From contig NZ_JAGF01000001.1 in assembly GCF_000526515.1 (NCBI RefSeq), positions 2,666,001 through 2,730,000 of the forward strand: a stretch of DNA of 64,000 nucleotides, written 5' to 3'. A program made the translations under genes and the position numbers. The stretch is from Cellulomonas sp. KRMCY2 (GTDB lineage Bacteria > Actinomycetota > Actinomycetes > Actinomycetales > Cellulomonadaceae). Below the pieces are notes generated by a model that saw only the letters and a list, made by a program, of their open reading frames with translations, was not told where the DNA came from and ran no database searches. This document shows, one piece after another, positions 43,913-53,189 of this stretch. Each line of letters begins with the position of its first letter. The first letter of the stretch is position 1.

Positions 43913-45172
43913 ATGTCACCGAGGTTCGGGGTCCACTCCGAGGTCGGGCGGCTGCGACAGGTGATCGTGCACCGCCCGGACGTGTCGCTCGAGCGACTGA
44001 CACCGGCCAACCACCACGACCTGCTGTTCGACGACGTGCTGTGGGTCGAGCACGCCCAGAAGGAGCACGACGCCTTCGTCACCCTGCTGCGCGAGCGCGG
44101 CGTCGAGGTGCTCTACCACCACGAGCTGCTCGCCCAGGCGCTCGACGCCGACCCCCGGGCCAAGGTGCACGCCGTCGAGCGCACCGTCAACCACCTGACG
44201 GTCGGCCCGGTGCTGGTCGACGAGATCCGGGCGGAGCTCGCCTCCTGGGACGGTGCCCGGCTGGCCCGGCACCTGATCGGCGGGCTGACCAAGGCGGAGC
44301 TGGACGGCGACGACGGCGCGGCCCGGGGCTCGCTCGTCACGGCCGCCGCCGACCCGAACGACTTCATCCTGCCGCCTCTGCCGAACTCCCTGTTCCAGCG
44401 CGACCCGGCCGCGTGGCTCTACGACGGCGTCTGCCTGAACCCGCTGTTCTGGCACGCCCGGCGGCTCGAGACGATCAACCAGTCGCTGATCTACCACTTC
44501 CACCCGATGTTCCGCGATGCGGGCATCACGTTCTGGTACCCGCCGCTCGGCGACGACGGGCGCTTCGACGAGGAGGACTTCGGCCGGGCGTCGATCGAGG
44601 GCGGCGACATGATGCCGATCGGGCACGGCACCGTGGCTATCGGCATCGGCGAGCGGTCCACGGCGCACATGGTCGAGAAGGTCGCCCTCGAGCTCTTCGC
44701 CGGTGGCGGCGCGACCAGGGTGATCGCGGTGACGATCCCGCCGCACCGGGCCTACATGCACCTGGACACGGTGTTCACGTTCCTCGACGTGGACAAGGCG
44801 ACCGCCTTCATGCCCGTGATGGCGTCCGCCTCGGCGTACTCGCTGCGGCCGGGGGACCGGGCCGGCACGCTGGACGTGCGCCTGGAGGGCTCGGTCTTCG
44901 CCGCCTTCGCCGACGCGCTGGGCCTGGCCGAGCTCGAGGTGATCCCGACCGGCGGTGACGACAACCAGCAGGCGCGCGAGCAGTGGGGCTCGGCGAACAA
45001 CTTCCTCGCGGTGGAACCAGGCGTCGTCGTCGGCTACCACAAGAACCAGTGGACCAACCGGACGATCGCCGCTCACGGTGTCGAGGTGCTCGAGATCGAG
45101 GGCTTCGAGCTCGGCAAGGGCCGCGGCGGAGCGCGCTGCATGACCTGCCCGATCCTGCGCGACGGGATCTGA
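43913..45172 (+). CDS. arcA: arginine deiminase
   Basis: 419 aa. It converts arginine to citrulline and ammonia. Motifs: V-I-V-H-R-P near the start, P-N-S-L-F-Q-R-D-P, E-G-G-D-M-M, the catalytic His region Y-M-H-L-D-T-V-F-T and the nucleophile Cys near the C-terminus in G-G-A-R-C-M-T-C-P. GGAGG lies seven bases before the ATG. There is no ornithine carbamoyltransferase, carbamate kinase or antiporter nearby, so the classical energy-yielding pathway is not assembled here. A very stable terminator follows. Confidence 0.95.
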   Translation: MSPRFGVHSEVGRLRQVIVHRPDVSLERLTPANHHDLLFDDVLWVEHAQKEHDAFVTLLRERGVEVLYHHELLAQALDADPRAKVHAVERTVNHLTVGPVLVDEIRAELASWDGARLARHLIGGLTKAELDGDDGAARGSLVTAAADPNDFILPPLPNSLFQRDPAAWLYDGVCLNPLFWHARRLETINQSLIYHFHPMFRDAGITFWYPPLGDDGRFDEEDFGRASIEGGDMMPIGHGTVAIGIGERSTAHMVEKVALELFAGGGATRVIAVTIPPHRAYMHLDTVFTFLDVDKATAFMPVMASASAYSLRPGDRAGTLDVRLEGSVFAAFADALGLAELEVIPTGGDDNQQAREQWGSANNFLAVEPGVVVGYHKNQWTNRTIAAHGVEVLEIEGFELGKGRGGARCMTCPILRDGI

Positions 45173-45193
45173 CGGGCCCTGCCGGACCCTGCC

Positions 45194-45228
45194 GACCACC
45201 GGCCACCGGCGTCCGGTGGTCGGTGGTC
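45194..45228 (+). terminator. 16-bp terminator hairpin after arcA
   Basis: Bases 45194-45209 pair with 45213-45228 around a CGT loop, with one G-T pair. It lies 22 bp after the arcA stop and ends 57 bp before the next start. Confidence 0.8.
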
Positions 45229-45238
45229 GAATCGATTT
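45229..45238. promoter_or_regulatory. possible LacI-type half-palindrome before GH5-like gene
   Basis: AATCGATT (45230-45237) with central CG directly follows the arcA terminator, 49 bp before the glycosidase start. Eight bases of symmetry is modest evidence. Confidence 0.35.
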
Positions 45239-45285
45239 GGCATGATGGGCGCACCACGACTCCAGGGCAGTGCGAGAGGACCGCG

Positions 45286-47235
45286 ATGAAGCGCAGCAAC
45301 CCGAAGGTCGTCGTCGACGGCGAGCCGCAGACCTGGATCGGGGTCAACTTCTGGTCCCGCGTCGGCGGACCGCTCATGTGGCGCGGCTACGACGCCGAGA
45401 CCGTCGAGTCGGAGCTGCGGGTCATGCGGGACCACGGCATGACCCTGACCCGGAGCTTCTTCTACTGGCCGGACTTCATGCCGACGCCGGACGCCCTGGA
45501 CGAGACGCTCGTCGAGCACTTCCGCGACTTCCTCGACCGCCACCACGCGCTCGGCATGACCACGATCCCGACCTTCCTCGTCGGCCACATGTCGGGGGAG
45601 AACTGGGACCCGGTGTGGCGCGGCGGCCGGGACCTGTTCGCGGACGTCTGGTTCGTCGCCCGGCAGGCCTGGTACGTACGGGAGCTGACGGCCCGCTTCG
45701 CCGACCACCCGGCCGTGGTCGGCTGGCTGCTGACCAACGAGATCCCGATCTACGACGACTGGCGCAAGCGCGGCGTCGGCAGCGACCGGACCCAGCGCGC
45801 CTCGGAGATCGTCTCCTGGGCGCAGATCCTGATCGACGCGGTCCGCGCGGGTGGCGGCACGCAGCCGGTCTCGGTCGGCGAAGGTGCCTGGGGCGTCGAG
45901 GTCACCGGCCAGGACAACGGCTTCCGCATCCGTGATCTCTCGCCGCTGGTCGACTTCCTCGGCCCGCACGTCTACCGGATGGAGTCCGACGTCGTGCGCC
46001 AGCACCTCGGGGCGGCGTTCGTCTGCGAGCTGCTCGACATCGACGGGCAGCCGGTCGTCATGGAGGAGTTCGGTCTGACCAGCGACTACGCCAGCGAGGA
46101 GAACGCCGCGCACTACTACCGGCAGGTGCTGCACAACACCCTGCTCGCCGGTGCGACCGGCTGGATCGCCTGGAACAACACCGACTACGACGACCTGTGG
46201 GACCAGGCGCCGTACAGCCACCACCCGTTCGAGATGCACTTCGGCCTGACGGACGCCGCAGGCAACCCCAAGGCGCAGGCGCGCGAGGTCAAGGCCTTCG
46301 CCCAGGTGGTGGCCGAGGTCGACCTGGCGCACTGCCACCGGCCGGACAGCCGCATCGCGCTCGTCGTCTCGTCGTACCTGGAGGCGCAGTTCCCGTTCAC
46401 CTACCCGCAGGACGCCGCGGCCGTGTTCGACAACACCCGCCAGGCCTACGTCGCGGCGCGGGAGGCCGACCTCCCGGTCGGGGTGGCACGCGAGGCGGAC
46501 GGCCTGCCCGACGACTGCGCGTTGTACATCGTGCCGTCCGTCAAGGCGTTGACCGCACCGACGTGGCGGCACCTGCTCGAGCTCGCCGAGGGCGGTGCGA
46601 CGGTCTACTGCTCGTCGTTCGTCGGCGCGCACGGCACGCAGCGCGGGTCGTGGTGGCCCTCGCTCGACGAGACCTTCGGCGTGATCAAGAAGACGCGGTA
46701 CGGGATCGTCGACCCGATCGTCGAGGACGAGCTCCGGGTCACCATGACGGCGGACCTCGGCACCCTGCGTGCCGGTGCGGAGCTCGTCTTCGCCGTCGGG
46801 GGGACGGAGCACTCGCGGTCCTTCCTGCCCGTCGAGGCGCGCGAGGCGCAGGTGCTCGCGGTCGACCCGCACGGCAACCCCGTCCTGCTGCGTCGCCGGG
46901 TCGGCACCGGGTCGATGATCCTGTGCACCTACCCGCTCGAGCACATGGCGGCCGTCACCCCCGGGGTCAACCCGGAGCCGACGTGGCGGCTGTACGACGC
47001 CCTCGCCGCCGACGCCGGGGTGCGGCCCGACGTGCGGGTCGCCGATCCACGGGTGCTCGTCGGGCAGATCCACCACCAGGACGGTCGCCGGTTCGTCTGG
47101 TTCGTGAGCCAGAGCGACGGGCAGCTCGAGGTGGCACCGGAGGTCGACACCGGCCACCTGGTGGGCGACGACGGCCCGGTCCCGGTGCTGACCCTGGCGC
47201 CCTACGGGGTCACGGTGCTGCGCCTGGAGGCCTGA
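45286..47235 (+). CDS. GH5-like glycoside hydrolase
   Basis: 649 aa. The N-terminal barrel has W-I-G-V-N-F-W-S-R, R-S-F-F-Y-W-P, the acid/base Glu in L-L-T-N-E-I-P (about residue 151) and the nucleophile Glu in V-V-M-E-E-F-G (about 256), as in clan GH-A (GH5/beta-mannanase-like). The C-terminal half (from about 365) resembles the trimer/beta-galactosidase-like domains of GH42 (R-I-A-L-V-V-S-S-Y). There is no signal peptide, so it acts on imported oligosaccharides. AGAGGA precedes the ATG. It probably cleaves the cargo of the importer upstream. Confidence 0.82.
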   Translation: MKRSNPKVVVDGEPQTWIGVNFWSRVGGPLMWRGYDAETVESELRVMRDHGMTLTRSFFYWPDFMPTPDALDETLVEHFRDFLDRHHALGMTTIPTFLVGHMSGENWDPVWRGGRDLFADVWFVARQAWYVRELTARFADHPAVVGWLLTNEIPIYDDWRKRGVGSDRTQRASEIVSWAQILIDAVRAGGGTQPVSVGEGAWGVEVTGQDNGFRIRDLSPLVDFLGPHVYRMESDVVRQHLGAAFVCELLDIDGQPVVMEEFGLTSDYASEENAAHYYRQVLHNTLLAGATGWIAWNNTDYDDLWDQAPYSHHPFEMHFGLTDAAGNPKAQAREVKAFAQVVAEVDLAHCHRPDSRIALVVSSYLEAQFPFTYPQDAAAVFDNTRQAYVAAREADLPVGVAREADGLPDDCALYIVPSVKALTAPTWRHLLELAEGGATVYCSSFVGAHGTQRGSWWPSLDETFGVIKKTRYGIVDPIVEDELRVTMTADLGTLRAGAELVFAVGGTEHSRSFLPVEAREAQVLAVDPHGNPVLLRRRVGTGSMILCTYPLEHMAAVTPGVNPEPTWRLYDALAADAGVRPDVRVADPRVLVGQIHHQDGRRFVWFVSQSDGQLEVAPEVDTGHLVGDDGPVPVLTLAPYGVTVLRLEA

Positions 47236-47245
47236 GCCGACGGTC

Positions 47246-47273
47246 GGGGAGACGGGCCACCGGGACGGGGGGG
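47246..47273 (+). other. G-quadruplex-forming motif before hydrogenase operon
   Basis: G4-AGAC-G3-CCACC-G3-AC-G7 on the coding strand, 70 bp before the first hydrogenase gene, in the 108-bp gap that should hold its promoter. No convincing -10/-35 was seen there. Confidence 0.5.
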
Positions 47274-47343
47274 CGACGAAGGTCCCTGGCGTCACCTGGC
47301 GGCAGCGCGCAGCGTGGGAGAGAACCCACGGGGGAGACGTCTC

Positions 47344-48531
47344 ATGGAAGCGACGCATCTGCTCGATCTCGGCGGTCTGCAGGGCCTGATCGATGCCCTC
47401 ACCGCCCGCGGCTACCGGGTGATCGGCCCCACGGTGCGCGACGGGACGATCGTCCTCGCGCCCGTCACGACGGTCGACGACCTGCCGCGGGGGTGGGGTG
47501 ACGAGCAGGATGCGGCGCACTACCGGCTCAGACGCCGCGACGACGAGGCGCTGTTCGGCTTCGCAGCGCCGCCACAGGCCGTCAAGCAGGTGCTCTTCCC
47601 GGCGGAGGAGCTGATCTGGCGCGGCCGGCGCACCGGCACCGACTTCGCCGTGGACGAGCGTGGCGTCGCCGAGTCCGACAACCAGCCCTACGCCTTCCTC
47701 GGCGCGCGGTCCTGCGACCTGCGGGCGATGGCCATCCACGACACGGTGCTGCTCGGTCGCCAGTACGTCGACGTCCGCTACGGCGCACGCCGTGAGGGTG
47801 CCTTCGTCGTCGCTGTCACGTGCTCCGACCCGGCCGGGACCTGCTTCTGCGTGTCGACCGGCGGTGGGCCGCGGCCCGACGCCGGGTACGACCTGGCACT
47901 GGCCGAGCTGCTCGACGGCGGCGACCACCGGTTCGTCGTGACGGTCGGCACCGACCGCGGCGCGCAGGTGCTCGCCGAGGTCCCCAGCCGTCCCGTCACC
48001 ATCGACGAGATCGTGGCGGCCGACGAGGTCGCGGTGCGCGCGGCCGGTCGGATGGGCCGCACCCTGGACACCGACGGCATTAAGGAGGTGCTGTACGCCG
48101 CAGCCGAGAGCCCGCGCTGGGACGACGTCGCCTCGCGGTGCCTGGCCTGCACCAACTGCACGATGGTGTGCCCGACCTGCTTCTGCACGTCCGTCGAGGA
48201 CGTCGCGGACCTGACCGGTGATGTCGCCGAGCGGCACCGGGTGTGGGACTCCTGCTTCTCCGAGGACTTCTCCTACATCCACGGCGGGAGCATCCGGCCC
48301 GAGATCCGGTCGCGGTACCGCCAGTGGCTGACCCACAAGCTGGCGTCCTGGATCGATCAGTTCGGCATGAGCGGCTGCGTCGGCTGCGGCCGGTGCATCA
48401 CCTGGTGCCCCGCGGCGATCGACATCACCGCCGAGGCGGCCGCGCTGCGCTGGGTCGCCCAGCCGGCACTCGCACCGGCATCGGGAGCCCCGCCGGCGCC
48501 CGGTCCGGTCCGCACGACGGGCGGAGCCTGA
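47344..48531 (+). CDS. hydB: [NiFe] hydrogenase beta subunit (4Fe-4S, HydB type)
   Basis: 395 aa iron-sulfur subunit of a group 3b NADP-linked hydrogenase (sulfhydrogenase type). The C-terminal region has two ferredoxin-like clusters: [16 protein letters not shown] (about 266-281) and [12 protein letters not shown] (about 345-356). It carries electrons between the small and the flavin subunits. GGGGAG is seven bases before ATG 47344. It is the first gene of a compact operon hydB-hydG-hydD-hydA-protease-hypC, with gaps of 1 nt or overlaps. Confidence 0.9.
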   Translation: MEATHLLDLGGLQGLIDALTARGYRVIGPTVRDGTIVLAPVTTVDDLPRGWGDEQDAAHYRLRRRDDEALFGFAAPPQAVKQVLFPAEELIWRGRRTGTDFAVDERGVAESDNQPYAFLGARSCDLRAMAIHDTVLLGRQYVDVRYGARREGAFVVAVTCSDPAGTCFCVSTGGGPRPDAGYDLALAELLDGGDHRFVVTVGTDRGAQVLAEVPSRPVTIDEIVAADEVAVRAAGRMGRTLDTDGIKEVLYAAAESPRWDDVASRCLACTNCTMVCPTCFCTSVEDVADLTGDVAERHRVWDSCFSEDFSYIHGGSIRPEIRSRYRQWLTHKLASWIDQFGMSGCVGCGRCITWCPAAIDITAEAAALRWVAQPALAPASGAPPAPGPVRTTGGA

Positions 48532-48532
48532 G

Positions 48533-49399
48533 ATGACCCTCCTCGACCGTTCCCCGGCGCCGACGCCCGGCGACCCGATGGACCCGATGCTGCCTCGTCG
48601 GTTCCGGATCAGTCACACCCGCCAGGACACCCGGGACACCTGGACCCTCGAGCTCGAGCCCGTCGACGGGCTGCCGATCGGTTACGCGGCCGGCCAGTTC
48701 ACGATGCTCGACGCCTTCGGGGTCGGTGAGGTGCCGATCTCGATCAGCGGCGACCCCACCCGCCCCGGACCGCTCGAGCACACCATCCGCGACGTCGGGG
48801 TCGTCACGCACGCCCTGATCACCGCCCCGACCGGCGCGGTGCTCGGGGTGCGTGGTCCGTTCGGGACCTCCTGGGACGTGGCGGACGGCGAGGGCGGCGA
48901 CGTCGTCTTCGTGGCGGGCGGCATCGGGCTCGCCCCGTTGCGGCCCGCGCTGCTCGAGGTCGTCGCACGCCGTGACCGGTACAACCGGGTCGTGCTGCTC
49001 TACGGGGCGCGCACGCCGGAGGACATCCTGTTCGGCGACGAGCTGCGGACCTGGGCCAAGGACCACGGCGTGGTCGTCGAGGTCACCGTCGACAACGGGC
49101 AGCACGCGTGGCGCGGTCGTGTCGGGTTCGTCACCCAGCTCGTGCCGCGGGCCGGCTTCGACCCGCGCAACACGCTGGCCCTGGTCTGCGGGCCCGAGAC
49201 GATGATGGGTTACGTCGCGTCCGGCCTGGTCGACCGCGGCGTACCCGAGAACCGCGTGCGTCTGTCCATGGAACGCAACATGAAGTGCGGCGTCGGGCTG
49301 TGCGGGCACTGCCAGCTCCGCGAGCTCTTCGTCTGCGTGGACGGACCGGTGCACGCCTACGACCAGCTCGTTCCCCTGCTCGCGAGTCGGGAGCTGTGA
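48533..49399 (+). CDS. hydG: hydrogenase gamma subunit (FAD/NAD(P) reductase, HydG type)
   Basis: 288 aa ferredoxin-NADP reductase-like subunit. A FAD domain ([16 protein letters not shown]) is followed by the NAD(P) domain ([14 protein letters not shown]) and a C-terminal 2Fe-2S site (C-G-V-G-L-C-G-H-C with a further Cys 8 on). It passes hydride to NADP. ATG 48533 starts one base after the upstream stop; ATGs at 48578 and 48587 are shorter options. Confidence 0.9.
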   Translation: MTLLDRSPAPTPGDPMDPMLPRRFRISHTRQDTRDTWTLELEPVDGLPIGYAAGQFTMLDAFGVGEVPISISGDPTRPGPLEHTIRDVGVVTHALITAPTGAVLGVRGPFGTSWDVADGEGGDVVFVAGGIGLAPLRPALLEVVARRDRYNRVVLLYGARTPEDILFGDELRTWAKDHGVVVEVTVDNGQHAWRGRVGFVTQLVPRAGFDPRNTLALVCGPETMMGYVASGLVDRGVPENRVRLSMERNMKCGVGLCGHCQLRELFVCVDGPVHAYDQLVPLLASREL

Positions 49400-49400
49400 G

Positions 49401-50204
49401 ATGACGACGACACCACTTCCCACCCTCGCCGTCTGGAAGTTCGCCTCGTGCGACGGCTGCCAGCTCACCCTGCTCAACTGCGAGGACGAGCTCATGGCGC
49501 TCGCCGGGCAGGTGCAGATCGCCTACTTCCCGGAGGCGACCCGGGCCGTCATCGAGGGTCCGTACGACGTGTCGCTGGTCGAGGGGTCGGTCACCTCGCC
49601 GGACGAGATCGAGCGGATCGGGCACATCCGGGAGATCTCGAAGCACGTCGTGACGATCGGTGCGTGCGCCACGAGCGGTGGGATCCAGGCGCTGCGCAAC
49701 TTCGGTGACGTCGCCGAGTTCCGCTCCGTGGTCTACGCGCACCCCGAGTACCTGTCGACGCTGGCGCGCTCCACGCCGATCTCGGCCCACGTGAGCGTCG
49801 ACTTCGAGCTGCGCGGCTGCCCGATCGACAAGGGCCAGCTGCTCGAGGTGCTCTCGGCGTACATCCAGCGCCGCAGACCGCGGATCCCCACCTACAGCGT
49901 GTGCGTGGAGTGCAAGCGCCGGGGCGCCATCTGCGTCGCCGTCGCGCACGGGACCCCGTGCCTCGGACCGGTCACCCAGGCCGGCTGCGGTGCGTTGTGC
50001 CCTGCCTACTCGCGCGGCTGCTACGGCTGCTTCGGGCCGCAGGACACCCCGAACACCTCCGCGCTCGCCGACCGCCTGCTCGCCATGGGGATGGCGCAGG
50101 ACGAGGTCATGCGCATCTACCGGACGTTCAACGCCGCATCGGAGCCGTTCCGCCGGGAGAGCGAACGGCACGAGCCGGCCGTCACGCAGGAGGTCGGCTC
50201 ATGA
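49401..50204 (+). CDS. hydD: [NiFe] hydrogenase small subunit (HydD type)
   Basis: 267 aa. It holds the proximal 4Fe-4S cluster: [11 protein letters not shown] near the start, G-A-C-A-T-S-G-G and G-C-P-I-D. The C-terminal third is Cys-rich ([25 protein letters not shown]), for further clusters. No twin-arginine signal, so it is cytoplasmic, as expected for group 3. It starts one base after hydG's stop and overlaps hydA by 4 nt. Confidence 0.93.
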   Translation: MTTTPLPTLAVWKFASCDGCQLTLLNCEDELMALAGQVQIAYFPEATRAVIEGPYDVSLVEGSVTSPDEIERIGHIREISKHVVTIGACATSGGIQALRNFGDVAEFRSVVYAHPEYLSTLARSTPISAHVSVDFELRGCPIDKGQLLEVLSAYIQRRRPRIPTYSVCVECKRRGAICVAVAHGTPCLGPVTQAGCGALCPAYSRGCYGCFGPQDTPNTSALADRLLAMGMAQDEVMRIYRTFNAASEPFRRESERHEPAVTQEVGS

Positions 50205-51514
50205 GCCACAAGCTGACCGACGGCGGCCAGGTGCTGCACGTCGGGACGCTCGCTCGGGTCGAGGGCGAGGGTGCGATGCACATCGAGATCCACGACGGGC
50301 ACGTCGAGCAGGTCCAGCTGCGGATCTTCGAGCCGCCGCGGTTCTACGAGGCGTTCCTGCGGGGTCGTGCCTGGACCGAACCGCCGGACATCACCGCGCG
50401 GATCTGCGGGATCTGCCCGGTGGCCTACCAGTTCAGCTCGTGCCTCGCCCTGGAGGACGCCTGCGGGGTCACCGTCCCGCACGAGATCACCGCGATGCGC
50501 CGCCTGCTCTACTGCGGTGAGTGGATCGAGAGCCACGCGCTGCACATCTACCTGCTGCACGCCCCGGACTTCCTCGGCTACCCGGGGGCGATCGAGATGG
50601 CCAAGGACTTCGGCCCGGCCGTCGAGCGCGGGCTGCGGCTGAAGAAGGCCGGCAACGAGCTCATGACGCTCGTCGGCGGTCGGTCGGTGCACCCCGTCAA
50701 CGTCCGGCTCGGCGGCTTCTACCGGATGCCGACGGTCGCCGAGCTGCGGGCGCTGCGGCCGACCCTCGAGCGCGGGCTGGCCGACGCCCTGGAGACCGTC
50801 CGGCTGGTCTCCACGTTCGAGTTCCCCGACTTCGAGCAGGACTTCACCTACCTGTCGCTCCGCTCGGAGACCGGCTACCCGATCGAGGGTGGCACCGTCG
50901 TGACGAGCGACAGCGAGGCGTTCGAGGTGCGGGACTTCGGAGCGCACATCGACGAGTTCCACGTCGCGCACTCCAACGCGCTGCACGCGAGCCTCGACGG
51001 CGGTGCCGGTGGACCGTACGTCGTCGGGCCGCTCGCGCGGTACACCCTCAACCACGACCGGCTCTCGCCGCTCGCGCGTGAGGCCGCGCACGAGGGCGGG
51101 CTCGGGACGACCTGCCGCAACCCGTTCCGGTCGATCATCGTGCGCGCGGTCGAGCTCGTCGAGGTGTTCGTCGAGGCGATCCGGATCATCGACGCCTGGC
51201 GCGACGGTGTCCCGCCGTCGGTCCCGGTGCCGGCCCGCGCCGGCGAGGGCTTCGGTGCGACCGAGGCGCCGCGTGGTGTGCTCTTCCACCGGTACCGCCT
51301 GGCCGCGGACGGCACGATCCTCGACGCCCAGATCGTGCCGCCGACCTCGCAGAACCAGCCGAGCATCGAGGCCGACCTGCGCAGGCTCGCCGAGCAGTGG
51401 GTCACGCTGTCCGACCACGACCTGTCGCACCGGTGCGAGCAGGCGATCCGCAACTACGACCCGTGCATCTCCTGTGCGACGCACTTCCTCGACCTGACCG
51501 TGGAACGCTCGTGA
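50201..51514 (+). CDS. hydA: [NiFe] hydrogenase large subunit (group 3b, HydA type)
   Basis: 437 aa catalytic subunit. The Ni-Fe site ligands are [10 protein letters not shown] (L1) and D-P-C-I-S-C-A-T-H (L2). After the L2 His nine residues (F-L-D-L-T-V-E-R-S) remain, the C-terminal peptide removed by the maturation protease encoded next. R-V-E-G-E-G near residue 20 is the family start motif. ATG 50201 overlaps the small-subunit stop by 4 nt. It oxidises or evolves H2 with NADP; in aerobic actinobacteria group 3b enzymes are often linked to hypoxia or starvation. Confidence 0.95.
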   Translation: MSHKLTDGGQVLHVGTLARVEGEGAMHIEIHDGHVEQVQLRIFEPPRFYEAFLRGRAWTEPPDITARICGICPVAYQFSSCLALEDACGVTVPHEITAMRRLLYCGEWIESHALHIYLLHAPDFLGYPGAIEMAKDFGPAVERGLRLKKAGNELMTLVGGRSVHPVNVRLGGFYRMPTVAELRALRPTLERGLADALETVRLVSTFEFPDFEQDFTYLSLRSETGYPIEGGTVVTSDSEAFEVRDFGAHIDEFHVAHSNALHASLDGGAGGPYVVGPLARYTLNHDRLSPLAREAAHEGGLGTTCRNPFRSIIVRAVELVEVFVEAIRIIDAWRDGVPPSVPVPARAGEGFGATEAPRGVLFHRYRLAADGTILDAQIVPPTSQNQPSIEADLRRLAEQWVTLSDHDLSHRCEQAIRNYDPCISCATHFLDLTVERS

Positions 51515-52011
51515 CCGAGCGCCGCCTGGTCATCGGGCTCGGCAGCCCTGACCGGGGTGACGACGCCGTCGGGACGGTGGTGGCGCGCCGGGTCGAGGCG
51601 GCCGGGCTCCCGGGTGTGACAGTCGTCGTGCACGAGGACCCGACGGCCCTGATCGACCTGTGGAGCGACACGGACATGACGGTCGTGGTCGACGCGGTGC
51701 GCTCCGGCGGGCCGGCCGGGGGGATGCTCCTGGTCGAGGCAGGCTCCGGCGCTGCGCCGCTCGCCGACCAGGCGTGGGCCCGCACCGGGCGTGGTGGGAC
51801 GCATGCCTTCGGCCTCGCGGCGGCGGTGGAGCTGGGCCGCGCACTGGGACGGCTGCCGGCACGGCTGGTCGTCGTGGGCGTCGAGGGGGCGGGCTTCGAG
51901 CACGGTGCGCCGCTGTCCGACGCCGTCGCCGGCGCGGTCGACCCGGTCGTCGACGCCGTGCTCGCGCTGGTGGCCCGGGACGAGGCGGTGGTGACCGGTG
52001 TGCCTCGGTGA
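51511..52011 (+). CDS. hydrogenase maturation endopeptidase
   Basis: 166 aa. Family motif G-L-G-S-P-D-R-G-D-D-A-V-G near the start (Ni-sensing Asp/Glu), then V-V-V-D-A-V and T-H-A-F-G-L. It removes the C-terminal peptide of the large subunit once Ni is inserted. The GTG at 51511 overlaps the hydA stop by 4 nt. It overlaps hypC by 14 nt. Confidence 0.92.
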   Translation: MTERRLVIGLGSPDRGDDAVGTVVARRVEAAGLPGVTVVVHEDPTALIDLWSDTDMTVVVDAVRSGGPAGGMLLVEAGSGAAPLADQAWARTGRGGTHAFGLAAAVELGRALGRLPARLVVVGVEGAGFEHGAPLSDAVAGAVDPVVDAVLALVARDEAVVTGVPR

Positions 52012-52264
52012 GATCGTGCGCCTGGTCGAGGTCGGAGCCGACGGCGCCGCGGTGGCCCAGCGCGGGAGCCGGACGGTCCCGGTCTCGCTGATCACGCTCG
52101 GCGCCCCGGCGACCGTGGGCGACTGGGTCGTCATGCACGCCGGCTTCGCCTTGTCGCGGCTGACCGACGACGAGGCGCGCGAGGCGATCGCCCTGCGCAG
52201 CAGCACCACGCCGGCAGCGCCCGGTGACCGTCCGCACGAGCTCGAACGAGAGGGACCGACATGA
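51998..52264 (+). CDS. hypC: HypC/HupF-type hydrogenase assembly chaperone
   Basis: 88 aa. It begins M-C-L-G-E-I, whose Cys-2 is essential in HypC for carrying the Fe(CN)2CO unit with HypD. Later V-G-D-W-V-V-M-H-A-G-F-A is the family signature. The GTG start lies inside the protease gene. HypA, B, D, E and F are not in the window and must be encoded elsewhere. Confidence 0.93.
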   Translation: MCLGEIVRLVEVGADGAAVAQRGSRTVPVSLITLGAPATVGDWVVMHAGFALSRLTDDEAREAIALRSSTTPAAPGDRPHELEREGPT

Positions 52265-53178
52265 CCAGCACCCGACGGGCCGGGCTCCTCCTGGCGCTGA
52301 CCACTGCCGCGATCAGCGGCGTGGCGATCTTCCTCAACGGCTACGGCGTGCGCGCGTTCGGCAACGCCTCGGCCTACACGACGGCCAAGAACCTGGTGGC
52401 GGCAGTCGTGCTGCTCGCCGTCGTCGCGCTCGGCGGTCGGGCCGGTGCCCGCCTGACCCGGCCGACAGGTGCGCGGCAGTGGCTGGTCCTGCTGGTGATC
52501 GGCGTGGTCGGCGGGAGCGTCCCGTTCCTGCTCTTCTTCGAGGGGCTCGCCCGGGCGTCGTCCGCCCAGTCGGCGTTCATCCACAAGACGCTGGTGGTCT
52601 GGGTCGCCGCGCTCGCGGTGCCGTTGCTCGGGGAGAAGCTCTCCGGGGCGCACGGGGTCGCGATCGCGCTGCTGGTCGGCGGGCAGATCGGCCTCGTGGG
52701 CGGGGTGACGACCAGTCTCGGCTCCGGCGAGATGATGATCGTCGCTGCGACCCTGCTGTGGTCGGTCGAGGTGGTGCTCGCCAAGAAGATGCTGGCCGGG
52801 ATGTCCTCGTGGACGGTCGGCGTCGCCCGGCTGGGGATCGGCTCGGTCGTGCTGGTCGCCTGGGCCATCGTGCGCGGCCAGGCCGGCCTGCTGGTCTCGA
52901 TGGACAGCGCCCAGTGGGGCTGGGTCCTGCTGACCGGCGTGATCCTCGCGGCCTACGTCGGCACCTGGTTCGCCGCACTGGCCCGAGCCCAGGCTGTCGA
53001 TGTCACAGCGGTGCTGGTGCTGGCTGCACTGGTCACGGCCGCGCTGTCCGCAGCGGTCGACGGTGTGGCACCGGGTCCGCAGCTCGGCTGGCTGGCGATG
53101 CTCGTCGCCGGTGGCGGGCTGCTCGCCTGGCGGACGTGGCACCCGGCGGACGTCGTGCCCGGCGCGGCTGCGGCCTAG
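52261..53178 (+). CDS. EamA/DMT-family transporter
   Basis: 305 aa with ten hydrophobic segments in two homologous halves (G-S-V-P-F-L-L-F-F-E-G-L-A first half; a second half from about 155). It is a drug/metabolite transporter of unknown substrate. ATG 52261 overlaps the hypC stop by 4 nt, which puts it in the hydrogenase operon; metabolite export linked to NADPH production, or nickel-related transport, are both speculative. Confidence 0.88.
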   Translation: MTSTRRAGLLLALTTAAISGVAIFLNGYGVRAFGNASAYTTAKNLVAAVVLLAVVALGGRAGARLTRPTGARQWLVLLVIGVVGGSVPFLLFFEGLARASSAQSAFIHKTLVVWVAALAVPLLGEKLSGAHGVAIALLVGGQIGLVGGVTTSLGSGEMMIVAATLLWSVEVVLAKKMLAGMSSWTVGVARLGIGSVVLVAWAIVRGQAGLLVSMDSAQWGWVLLTGVILAAYVGTWFAALARAQAVDVTAVLVLAALVTAALSAAVDGVAPGPQLGWLAMLVAGGGLLAWRTWHPADVVPGAAAA

Positions 53179-53189
53179 GGTCGATCGGC

